Below are positions 31,816 through 41,422 of a DNA stretch of 46,457 bases, piece by piece. The stretch comes from Rickettsiales bacterium. Lineage in GTDB: Bacteria > Pseudomonadota > Alphaproteobacteria > Methylaequorales > Methylaequoraceae. Numbering within the stretch: position 1 is the stretch's first letter; the number at the start of each line of letters is the position of its first letter. A program made the position numbers and the translations under genes. The stretch covers positions 1 to 46,457 of the forward strand of contig NZFP01000010.1 in assembly GCA_002689325.1 (NCBI GenBank), in the 5' to 3' direction. The notes beneath the pieces are model-generated. The model worked only from the letters and a program-made list of their open reading frames with translations, ran no database searches and was not told the origin of the DNA.

Positions 31816-33159
31816 TTATTTTTTAAGAGTTACTATTTCCTCTGCGCTTGATGGGTGGATTCCTATTGTTTTATCAAAATCACTTTTTTTTAAACCTTTT
31901 ACTACAGCAACTGAAAACCCTTGAATGATTTCTGCAGCATTTTCTCCCAAATAATGAAGTCCAACAACCTTATCATTTGATTTGTTGGTTATGAGTTTTA
32001 AAAAAATTTTTTCCTTAACATCTGATAAACTTAATTTTAAAGGCCTAAAATTGCTTCTGTAAACTTCAATATTTTTAAATTTTTTTTTTGCTTCTGCTTC
32101 CGTATAACCTACACTGGCAAAATTAGGGTTTGAAAAAACAGCAGTGGGTATATTATTGTAGTTAAATTTTTCTTTTTTTTTCATTTTTAAATTTTGAACT
32201 AAAGTCATTGCCTCTGCTATCGCAACAGGAGTAAGTTGAATTCTATCTATCACATCTCCGATTGCATAAATATTTTTATTAGATGTTTGGAAATAATCAT
32301 CAGCAATAATGGACGAATTTTTTGAGAGTTTAATTTTTGCAGCTTTCACATTTAACTTTTCTACATTTGCTTCTCTTCCAATAGCCTCCATTACGAGATG
32401 AAATTTTTTTGTATTTAACTTTTTAAAATATGCAAAAAATAAATTACTTTCTTTTCTAATTTCCTTGGGGAATTCCCCAGTAATAAATTTAACTCCTTTA
32501 TCTTTCATATTGTTCATTAGATGCTCAACAACATCGTCATCAAAACCTTTAAGGATTTTTTTTCCTCTAATACAAATTGTAGTATCAACTCCTAAACCAT
32601 TAAAAATTGATGCAAATTCTACTGCTATGTAACCACCACCCAAAATCAAGATACTTTTAGGTAAATTCTTTAAATCAAAAGCTTCATCAGAAGTAATGAT
32701 TTCATTTGAAGCTAAAAAATCTAGCTTTCTTGGTTTTGTCCCAACAGCAATTAAAAATTTTTTAGAATATATTATTTTGTTTCCAATTTTGATTGACTTT
32801 GGCGATACAAAACTTGCGTAACTCTCGAATATTTTTACACCTGAGTTGATAAGTAATGACGAATAAATACCATTTAACCTAGAAAGCTCTTTTTTTTTAT
32901 TATTAACTAGCTTTTTCCAAGAAAATTTTTTTTTGGTAATCGACCAACCAAAAGAATCCATCAAATCAAAATCATCACGAATATGAGATGCATAGGAGTA
33001 TAGTTTTTTAGGAACACAGCCTCTATTAACACATGTACCTCCTAAGTCCCAACCCTCAGCTAAACCAACTTTTAGTCCATTAGAAGATGCTACTCTTGCT
33101 GCTCGAACGCCCCCTGAACCTCCTCCAATAACAAATAAATCAAATTTATAATCAGTCAT
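31816..33159 (-). CDS. gor: glutathione-disulfide reductase
   Basis: FVIGGGSGGVRAARVA, LGGTCVNRGCVPKKLYSYAS, C-term IGIHPSSAEEIVTL. Confidence 0.94.
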   Translation of the reverse strand: MTDYKFDLFVIGGGSGGVRAARVASSNGLKVGLAEGWDLGGTCVNRGCVPKKLYSYASHIRDDFDLMDSFGWSITKKKFSWKKLVNNKKKELSRLNGIYSSLLINSGVKIFESYASFVSPKSIKIGNKIIYSKKFLIAVGTKPRKLDFLASNEIITSDEAFDLKNLPKSILILGGGYIAVEFASIFNGLGVDTTICIRGKKILKGFDDDVVEHLMNNMKDKGVKFITGEFPKEIRKESNLFFAYFKKLNTKKFHLVMEAIGREANVEKLNVKAAKIKLSKNSSIIADDYFQTSNKNIYAIGDVIDRIQLTPVAIAEAMTLVQNLKMKKKEKFNYNNIPTAVFSNPNFASVGYTEAEAKKKFKNIEVYRSNFRPLKLSLSDVKEKIFLKLITNKSNDKVVGLHYLGENAAEIIQGFSVAVVKGLKKSDFDKTIGIHPSSAEEIVTLKK

Positions 33160-34576
33160 AATCCCACAACACAAATTTTGTTTCTAAAAATGGATCTAAA
33201 CATTGTAAGGACCCCTCTCTTCCAATACCTGATTCTTTCAATCCACCAAACGGATTTAAATATGTTGATATTTTACCTGAATTAATTCCAAACATTCCGT
33301 ACTCTAAATTATTGACATTTTTCCATACTCTGGAAGAATCTTTGGTATAAAAATACGCAGCCAATCCATAATTAGTATCATTTGAGTAATTTATCACCTC
33401 GTTATCTTTCTCAAACTCAATTAGTGGAATTATTGGACCAAAATTTTCTTTTTTAAAAACTTTCATATTTTTTTTTACGTTAGAAATAAGCGTAGGTTCA
33501 TAGAATAATCCACCAAGCTTATGTACTTTACCACCAAAAAGAATTTTAGCTCCATTTTTTTTTGCATCGTTTACATGGTCAATAATTTTTTTTAAAGCTT
33601 CATTTGAAATTAAAGGGCCTATATCGTTATCTTTCATTCCATCTCCAACTTTTAAATTTTTAAGTCTATTAACTAGTTTATTTGTAAAAGTGTTTGATAA
33701 AGACTTGTGAACAAATAGTCTGTTCGCAGATATACATGTTTGGCCGGCATTCCTAAACTTAGCCATCATAAAACCATCTATTGCTTCATCAACGTTAGCA
33801 TCTGAAAAGACTATGAATGGTGCGTTACCTCCAAGCTCTAATGAAATATTTTTAACCGTTGAAGATGAGTTCTTCATTAAGAGTTTTCCAACTTCCGTTG
33901 AACCAGTAAAAGTAATCTTTTTTATAATAGGATTGTTTGATAAAATTTTTCCTATCATTTTAGGGTCACCATTTACTATATTGAAAACACCAGGTGGAAA
34001 ACCTGCCTTAAGTGACAAGCAACCTAACTCAAGGGCCGTGATTGGCGTTAATTCTGAAGGCTTTAAAATAACTGTACATCCAGCAGCTACTGCTGAAGAA
34101 ACTTTTCTTGTAACCATAGCTAATGGAAAGTTCCATGGGGTAATTGCTGCAACAACCCCAATAGGACTTCGAATGGTAAAAAGTTTTTTTCCTGATTCAG
34201 GAGATTCAAAAATTTCACTCTTAATTCTTAGAGCTTGTTCAGCTGACCATTCAATGAAAGATGCACCATAATCTACCTCAACACTTGATTCTTGGATTGG
34301 TTTACCGGATTCTAGAGTTATAATTTCTGAAATTTTTTTTCTATTTTTCTTTACTAAATTATAGAAATCTTTAAGAATCTCTGATCGATCTTTTGAGCTA
34401 TATTTTGACCAAGATTTAAACCCTAAATGGCAACTTTTAACTGCCTCAATTATTTCTTCAATACTAGCACTAGATACTTTTGAAATTATTTTATTATTGA
34501 ATGGGTTTGATACGCCCAAAAAACTAGAACCATTTACCCACTTTCCATGAATGAGTGAACCATAATTTTTCTTCAT
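33152..34576 (-). CDS. gabD: succinate-semialdehyde dehydrogenase-like aldehyde dehydrogenase
   Basis: ITPWNFPLAMVTRKVSSAVAAGCTVILKPSELTP, LELGGNAPFIVF, FRNAGQTCISANR, GLKESGIGREG. Confidence 0.9.
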   Translation of the reverse strand: MKKNYGSLIHGKWVNGSSFLGVSNPFNNKIISKVSSASIEEIIEAVKSCHLGFKSWSKYSSKDRSEILKDFYNLVKKNRKKISEIITLESGKPIQESSVEVDYGASFIEWSAEQALRIKSEIFESPESGKKLFTIRSPIGVVAAITPWNFPLAMVTRKVSSAVAAGCTVILKPSELTPITALELGCLSLKAGFPPGVFNIVNGDPKMIGKILSNNPIIKKITFTGSTEVGKLLMKNSSSTVKNISLELGGNAPFIVFSDANVDEAIDGFMMAKFRNAGQTCISANRLFVHKSLSNTFTNKLVNRLKNLKVGDGMKDNDIGPLISNEALKKIIDHVNDAKKNGAKILFGGKVHKLGGLFYEPTLISNVKKNMKVFKKENFGPIIPLIEFEKDNEVINYSNDTNYGLAAYFYTKDSSRVWKNVNNLEYGMFGINSGKISTYLNPFGGLKESGIGREGSLQCLDPFLETKFVLWDYD

Positions 34577-34602
34577 AGAAATATATATACATTTTTTTTT
34601 TT

Positions 34603-34633
34603 AAAAAAAAAGGGGTGTAAACACCCCTTTTTT
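34603..34633. terminator. bidirectional intrinsic terminator hairpin
   Basis: A9-GGGGTGT-AA-ACACCCC-T6, 7-bp GC-rich stem flanked by A and T tracts; about 60 nt past the flavoprotein stop. Confidence 0.9.
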
Positions 34634-34691
34634 GCAGTTAATGGAAAGCAAGCTTGCATATTATATACGACTCATTTATTTAATTATTTAA

Positions 34692-35216
34692 CTACGATGA
34701 AAATTTATCATGAAATTTTGATAAAATACTTTCAAATTCATTAACATCCACATCTTTTTTTTTGGTTTTAACTATCGATTCTTCCATTACATGGGAACCT
34801 AAATAATTTAGTTGTAAAGAAAAACCTTTAACAAAGTTTAGACCATTACCTCCTGACGAAGTACAAATGAGAGAATGTTTGTCTTTAAAGCCATCTTTCC
34901 AGTCTTCAGTTGCTCTACTAATCCAAGCTATAACATTAGTTAAAATTGGTGAAACTCCTCCATTATATTCAGGACTACACCAGATAATAGCGTCAGAAGA
35001 CAAAATTTTATTTTTTACTTTTTCAATATCAGTTGGAAAAGAATTGTTCTCTTTATAGTTTTCTTCTAAGCTTGGCTTAAATAATGGTAAGTCGAACTCT
35101 TCAAGTGAAATTATAGAACTTGAAATACTTCCTTTTTTGTCAAAGAAATTTTTTATTTCTTGCGATAATTGAAGGTTTGTATTTTTGGTTGAAGAAATAA
35201 TCAATAAGTTTTTCAT
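34692..35216 (-). CDS. NADPH-dependent FMN reductase family protein
   Basis: DLPLFKPSLEENY, SSDAIIWCSPEYNGGVSPILTNVIAWISR, ICTSSGGNG. Confidence 0.88.
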   Translation of the reverse strand: MKNLLIISSTKNTNLQLSQEIKNFFDKKGSISSSIISLEEFDLPLFKPSLEENYKENNSFPTDIEKVKNKILSSDAIIWCSPEYNGGVSPILTNVIAWISRATEDWKDGFKDKHSLICTSSGGNGLNFVKGFSLQLNYLGSHVMEESIVKTKKKDVDVNEFESILSKFHDKFSS

Positions 35217-35234
35217 GATTAAGTGATATTAATT

Positions 35235-35609
35235 TCAGTTTAAATCTAATGCAAACTTTTTTAGTATTTCTATATCAATCTTCTTTAAAACATCAATATT
35301 TGTTGCCTCAAGAACTATTCTTGGAGCACATTCATTTTGATAAGCTTCAATCCACCTATCAGCACATAAGCACCATCTATCACCATCAATCAAACCAGGA
35401 AAGTTAAATTCTTTTCTGGGTGTGACTAAATCATTTCCTTTTGAAAGAGAAAAATTTAAAAATTTATCAGAAACTATTGCACATACTGTATGCTCTCCTT
35501 GATCATTAACTGAAGAATTACAACAACCATCTCTAAAAAAACCAGTTAACGGATCATTAGAACACGTCTTCAGTGCTCGACCAAAAACATTTAATTGAGA
35601 TTCACTCAT
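35235..35609 (-). CDS. DUF2237 family protein
   Basis: [27 protein letters not shown]...[15 protein letters not shown]. Confidence 0.9.
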   Translation of the reverse strand: MSESQLNVFGRALKTCSNDPLTGFFRDGCCNSSVNDQGEHTVCAIVSDKFLNFSLSKGNDLVTPRKEFNFPGLIDGDRWCLCADRWIEAYQNECAPRIVLEATNIDVLKKIDIEILKKFALDLN

Positions 35610-36265
35610 AATTTAAAAAAAAGTTTTTTGTGTTTACCTATTTGTTTTTTATTAAAAAAACGGCCTATTTCTTTAAAACCATTTTTTTTATAAAACTTTA
35701 TAGCTTCAAATCGAGAGTTGCACCATAAAAATTTTATATTGTTGATTAAAAATTTTGATTTTACATATTTGACTAACTTCGAACCATATCCTTTGTAACA
35801 AAAGCCTCTGATCGTAAACATTCCTCTGATTTGTAATGCATCATTGTTATTAAATTTTGTTTTTATCAATGTTAACCCGGATATAATTTCACTTTCAATT
35901 AATAATGCTAAGTGAATTGTAGTTTTTAAATTATCTTCTTTATATTGGGAAAAATCATCCGATAAACCCTCATATAAAAATTTTTTTCTAAATTTTTGTA
36001 ATTCGACCTTTGATACTTCTTTTATTTTCAACTCTTTATTTTTTAAAACTGGATCATAACCAGAGTTTCCCCATGGATGACATCTAAAAATCCTTTTTAT
36101 TGATAACCATCCTCCTTTAATAAAACCAAAATTTTGAAAACATTCAATGGCATATTCAGAACAAGTAGGAAAGAATCTACAATTTTTTCCTATAATTGGT
36201 GAAAGAAAGTAACTGTAGGCTTTTACACAAAAAATACAGAAAAAAACCAAAGGGTTTTTATTCAT
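35606..36265 (-). CDS. fusion of YidD (membrane insertion efficiency factor) and GNAT acetyltransferase
   Basis: N-term [57 protein letters not shown] (YidD); C-term [22 protein letters not shown]...[19 protein letters not shown] (GNAT); one uninterrupted ORF. Confidence 0.88.
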   Translation of the reverse strand: MNKNPLVFFCIFCVKAYSYFLSPIIGKNCRFFPTCSEYAIECFQNFGFIKGGWLSIKRIFRCHPWGNSGYDPVLKNKELKIKEVSKVELQKFRKKFLYEGLSDDFSQYKEDNLKTTIHLALLIESEIISGLTLIKTKFNNNDALQIRGMFTIRGFCYKGYGSKLVKYVKSKFLINNIKFLWCNSRFEAIKFYKKNGFKEIGRFFNKKQIGKHKKLFFKL

Positions 36266-37652
36266 TTTTTATCCACTTAGTTCCTTCCATTGAATCCTCA
36301 ATATTTATATTCATTTCCTTTAATTTATCTCTAATGTTATCAGCTCTTTCATAATCTTTTAATTTTCTAGCCTCCTCTCTTTCCTTAATTAAATCAAAAA
36401 TTATTTTTTTTTCACTTTTGCTTACAAAATCACTTTCATCATTATTTTTATTTAAATTTATACCTAGTAGCTTAAAACACTTTATTAACGATAAAATTAA
36501 TTCTTTATCATCTTTATTACTTTTATTAAAAGCTTTAACCTTGTCGAAAAGTTTATTTAATGATGCTAATGCTTTAGGCGTATTAAGATCATCATAAAGT
36601 GAATCTAAAAACTCATTGTCATAATCACTATTCAAGTCGTTTAAAAAAAATTCTGAAGGAATTGTATCAAAAAAGTTTTCGAATTTTTTTAAAGTTTTTT
36701 TTGATTGCTCTAAAATTCTGGTCGACCAATCAAGAGGTTGCCTGTAATGAGAAGATAATAAACTCAACCTTATTACAGTGCCAGAATATTTTGAAAGAAG
36801 ATCATTTATCAAGGTTATATTTCCGAGTGATTTTGACATTTTTTCACCATTAACGGTTACAAAGCCGTTGTGAAACCAATAATTACAAAAACTTTCTGGA
36901 GCTGAGTTTTTTTTGAAAGCTGAACAAGACTGTGCAATTTCATTTTCATGATGAGGAAATGTCAAATCAATACCACCACAATGAATATCAAATGGAATAC
37001 CGAGGCATTTTTCTGACATTGCACTACATTCTAAGTGCCAACCAGGCCTACCATATCCCCAAGGAGAATCCCATCCTGGCTCGTTTTGTTTGCTTGGTTT
37101 CCATAATATAAAATCTTCAGAATTTTTTTTATACTCTCCTACATCTATTCTATTACCTGCAATTTGCTCTTCTTTTGTTCTTTTTGAAAGACAACCATAA
37201 TGCTCATATTTACTTACATCAAAAAGAACATGATTATCTTCAATATAAGCACAATCATTCTTTAATAATTTATTTATCATTTCTATCATTTCTTGGATAT
37301 GTTCAGTTGCTTTGGGTTGTAAGTCTGGTTTACTAACTCCTATCATTTTCATATCTTCATTATAAATTTCATGATATTTTGTTGTTATTTCCTTAATAGG
37401 TTTTTTTTCTCGTATTGATGCTTCTATTATTTTGTCATCTACATCTGTTATATTAGAAACAAACACTACCTTCTGAAATTTTGTTTTAAGAACATTGACC
37501 AATAAATCTGTAACAACAGACATTCTAGCATTACCAATGTGAGCGTAGTTATATACAGTGGGACCACATGCATAAATTCTTATCTTTTTTGTATCAATGG
37601 GGACAAATTCTTTCTTTTGTTTGGAGAGACTATCATATATGACAATTTTCAT
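36258..37652 (-). CDS. cysS: cysteinyl-tRNA synthetase
   Basis: [56 protein letters not shown]. Confidence 0.97.
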   Translation of the reverse strand: MKIVIYDSLSKQKKEFVPIDTKKIRIYACGPTVYNYAHIGNARMSVVTDLLVNVLKTKFQKVVFVSNITDVDDKIIEASIREKKPIKEITTKYHEIYNEDMKMIGVSKPDLQPKATEHIQEMIEMINKLLKNDCAYIEDNHVLFDVSKYEHYGCLSKRTKEEQIAGNRIDVGEYKKNSEDFILWKPSKQNEPGWDSPWGYGRPGWHLECSAMSEKCLGIPFDIHCGGIDLTFPHHENEIAQSCSAFKKNSAPESFCNYWFHNGFVTVNGEKMSKSLGNITLINDLLSKYSGTVIRLSLLSSHYRQPLDWSTRILEQSKKTLKKFENFFDTIPSEFFLNDLNSDYDNEFLDSLYDDLNTPKALASLNKLFDKVKAFNKSNKDDKELILSLIKCFKLLGINLNKNNDESDFVSKSEKKIIFDLIKEREEARKLKDYERADNIRDKLKEMNINIEDSMEGTKWIKNE

Positions 37653-37834
37653 TGATTATTTTCCTTGTTTTGCAATTCAAACAAAAATGTCCTGAATTTA
37701 TCATCAACTCTAAAAAAATAACCATTCTCTTCATGTAAAGAAGTGCCATGACTATGAAAAGTTTTAATGTGACTAATAAATCTAGAAAGATCTTTTATTT
37801 CATAATCTCTATTATTTAAATCTTTAATTTTCAT
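37649..37834 (-). CDS. small hypothetical protein upstream of cysS
   Basis: MKIKDLNNRDYEIKDLSRFISHIKTFHSHG...; stop overlaps the cysS start. The start is ambiguous (longer ORF to 37894). Confidence 0.5.
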   Translation of the reverse strand: MKIKDLNNRDYEIKDLSRFISHIKTFHSHGTSLHEENGYFFRVDDKFRTFLFELQNKENNQ

Positions 37835-38024
37835 TTTTTTTAAAAATGTATCTGTATCGTGAACTCTTTCCATATTTATTACTATTATTTTCACCCATAT
37901 CTATTACTGTCAAAAGTTCAAAACCTTTATGACCATATTCTATATTAAGGTTTTTTTCTACATTTTCACAATCATGATGCTCTATATTCGCATAATCAAG
38001 AATCTTATAAATAAATTTTGTCAT
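37824..38024 (-). CDS. small protein resembling DUF4177
   Basis: MTKFIYKIL...IEYGHKGFELLTVIDMG...SSRYRYIFKK pattern; overlaps the next gene by 11 nt or more. Confidence 0.5.
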   Translation of the reverse strand: MTKFIYKILDYANIEHHDCENVEKNLNIEYGHKGFELLTVIDMGENNSNKYGKSSRYRYIFKKNEN

Positions 38025-38077
38025 TACTGTTCTCCAACAATTATCAACTGCTATTTAAATTCCGTTTAAATATAAGT

Positions 38078-38590
38078 CTACATTTTTATTTTTTTACATT
38101 CACCAAAAATTGAATGTAGAGTATTTCTGCTATTTTTTTTTAACATTTTGAACGTTGATGAATAAGAAAAATTTCCATTATAATCTAAACTAAATAAATC
38201 TTTTTTATCTTTTCGTTCAATACATTCATAATTATTATCTGAAATTTTATCTATGTTTGTTTTATGTCTCCATGAACAATGAAAAACATTTGGATGATTT
38301 TTAGAATTAGTAACAATTAACTCAAGGAAATGAACATTTTTTATGTTTGCTAAATTTTTATTAGGTGTTGACAGATTAGCCTGCTTTTGATTTTCAATTA
38401 TATCTTTTCTATTTCTTGAGATTGAAATTGTGAATTTTTCCAAACCCAGATATTTAATAATTTCATAATAATCTTTACCCAAAAAATGAAACCCACTTTG
38501 TCTTTGAGTGATGCATTCCATAACTTCATTTGCTTGCAAAAATTTGGAAAGTATAAAGTAACAAACTAATATTTTTGAGATATTGATCAT
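38078..38590 (-). CDS. secreted hypothetical protein
   Basis: 170 aa, signal-like N-term; C-term SLDYNGNFSYSSTFKMLKKNSRNTLHSIFGECKKIKM. Confidence 0.6.
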   Translation of the reverse strand: MINISKILVCYFILSKFLQANEVMECITQRQSGFHFLGKDYYEIIKYLGLEKFTISISRNRKDIIENQKQANLSTPNKNLANIKNVHFLELIVTNSKNHPNVFHCSWRHKTNIDKISDNNYECIERKDKKDLFSLDYNGNFSYSSTFKMLKKNSRNTLHSIFGECKKIKM

Positions 38591-38622
38591 TGGTTTTTTT
38601 AATTATACTATCTCTGATAACT

Positions 38623-39003
38623 ATGAAATATTTTTTTATTATAATTTTTTGTCTCATATCTATTAATTCACATGCTGCATGGTTTATGCTTTTTTCTATC
38701 CACTCAGGAGACCTGTATTTAGAAACAAACTCAATTGAGAGAAATAATAATAAAATACTCTTCACTCAACTTGTAAATTATAAAAAAAAACAACCAAATG
38801 GAATGTTATCACTCAAAGTTTTATCTGAAATTAATTGTAAGAACCTAAGTATTAGAGAATTAAAATATATGGCATTCAGTAAAAATATGGGTCTAGGAGA
38901 AAAATTTTATGAAAAAGAAGGTAAACAATCTTGGAAATACCCTAAAAAAGGGTCAAGTTCGTTCTTCGTGAATGAAATTTTGTGCGATAGAATTAGTTTT
39001 TAA
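38623..39003 (+). CDS. secreted protein resembling surface-adhesin E-type domains
   Basis: MKYFFIIIFCLISINSHA signal peptide; LKVLSEINCKNLSIRELKYMAFSKNMGLGE...WKYPKKGSSSFFVNEILC. Confidence 0.6.
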   Translation: MKYFFIIIFCLISINSHAAWFMLFSIHSGDLYLETNSIERNNNKILFTQLVNYKKKQPNGMLSLKVLSEINCKNLSIRELKYMAFSKNMGLGEKFYEKEGKQSWKYPKKGSSSFFVNEILCDRISF

Positions 39004-39132
39004 AATCTTACTTATTTTTAGAATTGAAGGGTCTCTATCACATTTTTTTTTATAGTTAGAAAAAATTCCAAACAATAAAATACCAAGAATTACAAACAAG
39101 AATACAAATTTTTGATTATGCTTATTTTTCAT
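38953..39132 (-). CDS. small single-TM hypothetical
   Basis: MKNKHNQKFVFLFVILGILLFGIFSNYKKK...; ATG overlaps the upstream stop by 11 nt. Confidence 0.45.
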   Translation of the reverse strand: MKNKHNQKFVFLFVILGILLFGIFSNYKKKCDRDPSILKISKILKTNSIAQNFIHEERT

Positions 39133-39553
39133 TACAAATTCCCTTAACCTCAGTTGTAAAAAAAGCCTTTTCATTAATATCATAATAAGTCTTTAAAAAA
39201 CTCATATAACCATCAAACTTGTTGAATTTAATGAAAGAAGAGGACTCAACCTTTTTTTTATTAATTGTCTGATATTTAAAAAATCTAAAAAGAAAATTTT
39301 TCTTTTGTTCTATAAAATTAAAACTTACTCTTTCTGTTAAATCTTTTTCATCATTAATAAATTCTTTTTTTTTGACATCATTAAACCATTTTTCATTTTT
39401 ATTTAAATAAAGATAAATAGGGGTTTGCTCATAGTTTTTTTTTTTTGCTGGCTTTCCATTCTCTAATTCTTCTGAAATTTTACATAAAAAAGTAATTTCT
39501 TCAGCACATAAATTTGAAAAACAAATGAAGAAAAATATAAAAAATATTTTCAT
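39122..39553 (-). CDS. secreted hypothetical protein
   Basis: MKIFFIFFFICFSNLCAEE signal peptide; 143 aa ending FFTTEVKGICNEK. Confidence 0.6.
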   Translation of the reverse strand: MKIFFIFFFICFSNLCAEEITFLCKISEELENGKPAKKKNYEQTPIYLYLNKNEKWFNDVKKKEFINDEKDLTERVSFNFIEQKKNFLFRFFKYQTINKKKVESSSFIKFNKFDGYMSFLKTYYDINEKAFFTTEVKGICNEK

Positions 39554-39577
39554 TTTAATAAAAATTAAAATTTTTAG

Positions 39578-40000
39578 TTAAATTTTATTTGCCCTAGTTT
39601 TTTTATTTTTTAATTGCTCAATTCTTTTCTCAAGCAATATTTTAGGTTCTAAATCAGTAACCTTACATTCTTTATTTCCAAATTTTAAGGATTTTCTGTT
39701 TATTGTAAATTCAATATCACTGCCTTTAAAAACCATAATGTTCCTTAAATCAGTTCTATAAGTTCTGCTATACTGAAAAATTTCATAAATAAATTTATCC
39801 AATGAATATAAAATGATTCCTTTGTTCTCAAGAAACTTGACACCCCAGTCATCAATACTGTCTGAATCAGCAAAGCATATTAATCGTTTACCCCGTAGAT
39901 CGTTATCATAAGGGTCTGTAGCCAAAATATTTTTATTAAGAAGAATAATCGACAGAATTAAAAAAATAACTGTTTTGTTTATATATTTACTTAAAATCAT
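39578..40000 (-). CDS. secreted hypothetical protein
   Basis: 140 aa, N-terminal hydrophobic segment, LRGKRLICFADSDSIDDWGVKFLENKGI. Confidence 0.6.
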   Translation of the reverse strand: MILSKYINKTVIFLILSIILLNKNILATDPYDNDLRGKRLICFADSDSIDDWGVKFLENKGIILYSLDKFIYEIFQYSRTYRTDLRNIMVFKGSDIEFTINRKSLKFGNKECKVTDLEPKILLEKRIEQLKNKKTRANKI

Positions 40001-40124
40001 ACTCTAATTTATACTACATTTTCGATTATTTTTATTAAAATAATAGATATTATAAAATATTTTTTTTTTATAAAACTAAATGCTTGGGAATATGAAAATT
40101 TATATTATCTAATTAATAACTTAT

Positions 40125-40907
40125 GTGTTTAAAATGACTAATTTTCGATTCCTTGTATTATTACTTTTATTTTTTTTCTGTAATTTCAGTATCAATTATT
40201 CTAATGAAACTGAGGGTTCAGCTGAATCAAACAATAACGTAAATGAAAATTGTGAAAATTCACTACAGTGGTATGAGGATCACCCTGGATACAAAGGAGA
40301 ATTTAAACGAGTTCTTAAATATTGTAAAAATTATGCAAAAGATGTTAGTCCTGAGGGTTTTATTACAAACCCGATAATATCTGATTTTGGAAGCTTTAGT
40401 GGTGTCAACACACGCCCCAGAGATACAGTTCATCAAGGTATAGACATAATTGGTCCTGCAGAACAAAATGTAATTGCTGTTGCAGATGGAAAAGTTTTAG
40501 AAGCAATTGTAGATGATTGCTGGGGAGCTACACTTGTTGTTGATCATGGAAAATCACTCGATAATAAAAAACTAATTACAATATATGGCCATGTTGGTGA
40601 CTTTGTGGTCAATGAGAATGATTCGGTTAAAAGAGGGGATGTAATTGCTAAGTTGCCTGAAAAAGTTAAACACTTATGTATGGCCAGAGTTCGTCACTTA
40701 CATCTTCAGATTGGTCAGCAATATTGCGGGAAAGAAGAAAAAAATAACTGGGGTTGTAAATATTTCATAAAAGATTTTTATAATTCTTTAAACCCTCACC
40801 TCTATTGGGCTGACGGTAAAAATAAAGTCACCTGTTACGAAAAAGATAAAAAATTTGAAAAAGGAACCTTAACCTATCCTTTTGAATGTAAGAAAAAAAC
40901 TAATTAG
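40125..40907 (+). CDS. secreted M23-family (LytM-like) peptidase
   Basis: Signal peptide; RPRDTVHQGIDIIGPAEQNVIAVADGKVLEA, VVDHGK, IYGHV, RVRHLHLQIGQQ. Confidence 0.85.
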   Translation: MFKMTNFRFLVLLLLFFFCNFSINYSNETEGSAESNNNVNENCENSLQWYEDHPGYKGEFKRVLKYCKNYAKDVSPEGFITNPIISDFGSFSGVNTRPRDTVHQGIDIIGPAEQNVIAVADGKVLEAIVDDCWGATLVVDHGKSLDNKKLITIYGHVGDFVVNENDSVKRGDVIAKLPEKVKHLCMARVRHLHLQIGQQYCGKEEKNNWGCKYFIKDFYNSLNPHLYWADGKNKVTCYEKDKKFEKGTLTYPFECKKKTN

Positions 40908-40934
40908 AAATTATTCTGATTAACCTTCTTTAAA

Positions 40935-41381
40935 TTAAAGAGAACCACTCAAAATGTATTTAAGTATTCTCACTACCTGATGCTGATCTTTGGCTACTGC
41001 TGATGCTGAAGCATCTACCTCTTTTAATGCATGTTGGTCTTCATCATTATGAATTACTACAATTGATTTATTTAAAGCTGAGGCATATCCAACATCAAAG
41101 GCAGCATTCCATTGTTTATATTTATCCCCAAACTTAACAATTACTACATCACAATCTTTTATAGATTTTTTAGTTTTAATAGAATTAATCTTTGCCCCCT
41201 TATTATCCTTCCAAAAGTTCTTTTCTTCAGGACCAAGTATTTCAACACCACAATTATCAGATGCATCGTGATTAGTTGTTGGAGATGAAAACTTAATTTT
41301 TAGTTTTTCTTTTTCACAAAGTTGTATTATTTCATCCCTCCAATTGGTATGAATTTCTCCAGATAAATATACACTTAACAT
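40935..41381 (-). CDS. YtoQ family protein
   Basis: MLSVYLSGEIHTNWRDEII...FSSPTTNHDASDNCG...KYKQWNAAFDVGYASALNKSIVVIHNDEDQHALKEVDASASAVAKDQHQVVRIL. Confidence 0.88.
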   Translation of the reverse strand: MLSVYLSGEIHTNWRDEIIQLCEKEKLKIKFSSPTTNHDASDNCGVEILGPEEKNFWKDNKGAKINSIKTKKSIKDCDVVIVKFGDKYKQWNAAFDVGYASALNKSIVVIHNDEDQHALKEVDASASAVAKDQHQVVRILKYILSGSL

Positions 41382-41422
41382 TTATTATGACTCCTTTAAT
41401 ATTTATTCATAATTTTAATTCA

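Noticed and set aside
33813-34271. 152-aa antisense ORF inside gabD
   Set aside because: Shadow ORF of a conserved ALDH; no independent evidence.
38526-38765. 79-aa minus ORF opposite the surface-adhesin-like gene
   Set aside because: Overlaps better-supported signal-peptide-bearing genes on both strands; low-complexity hydrophobic product.
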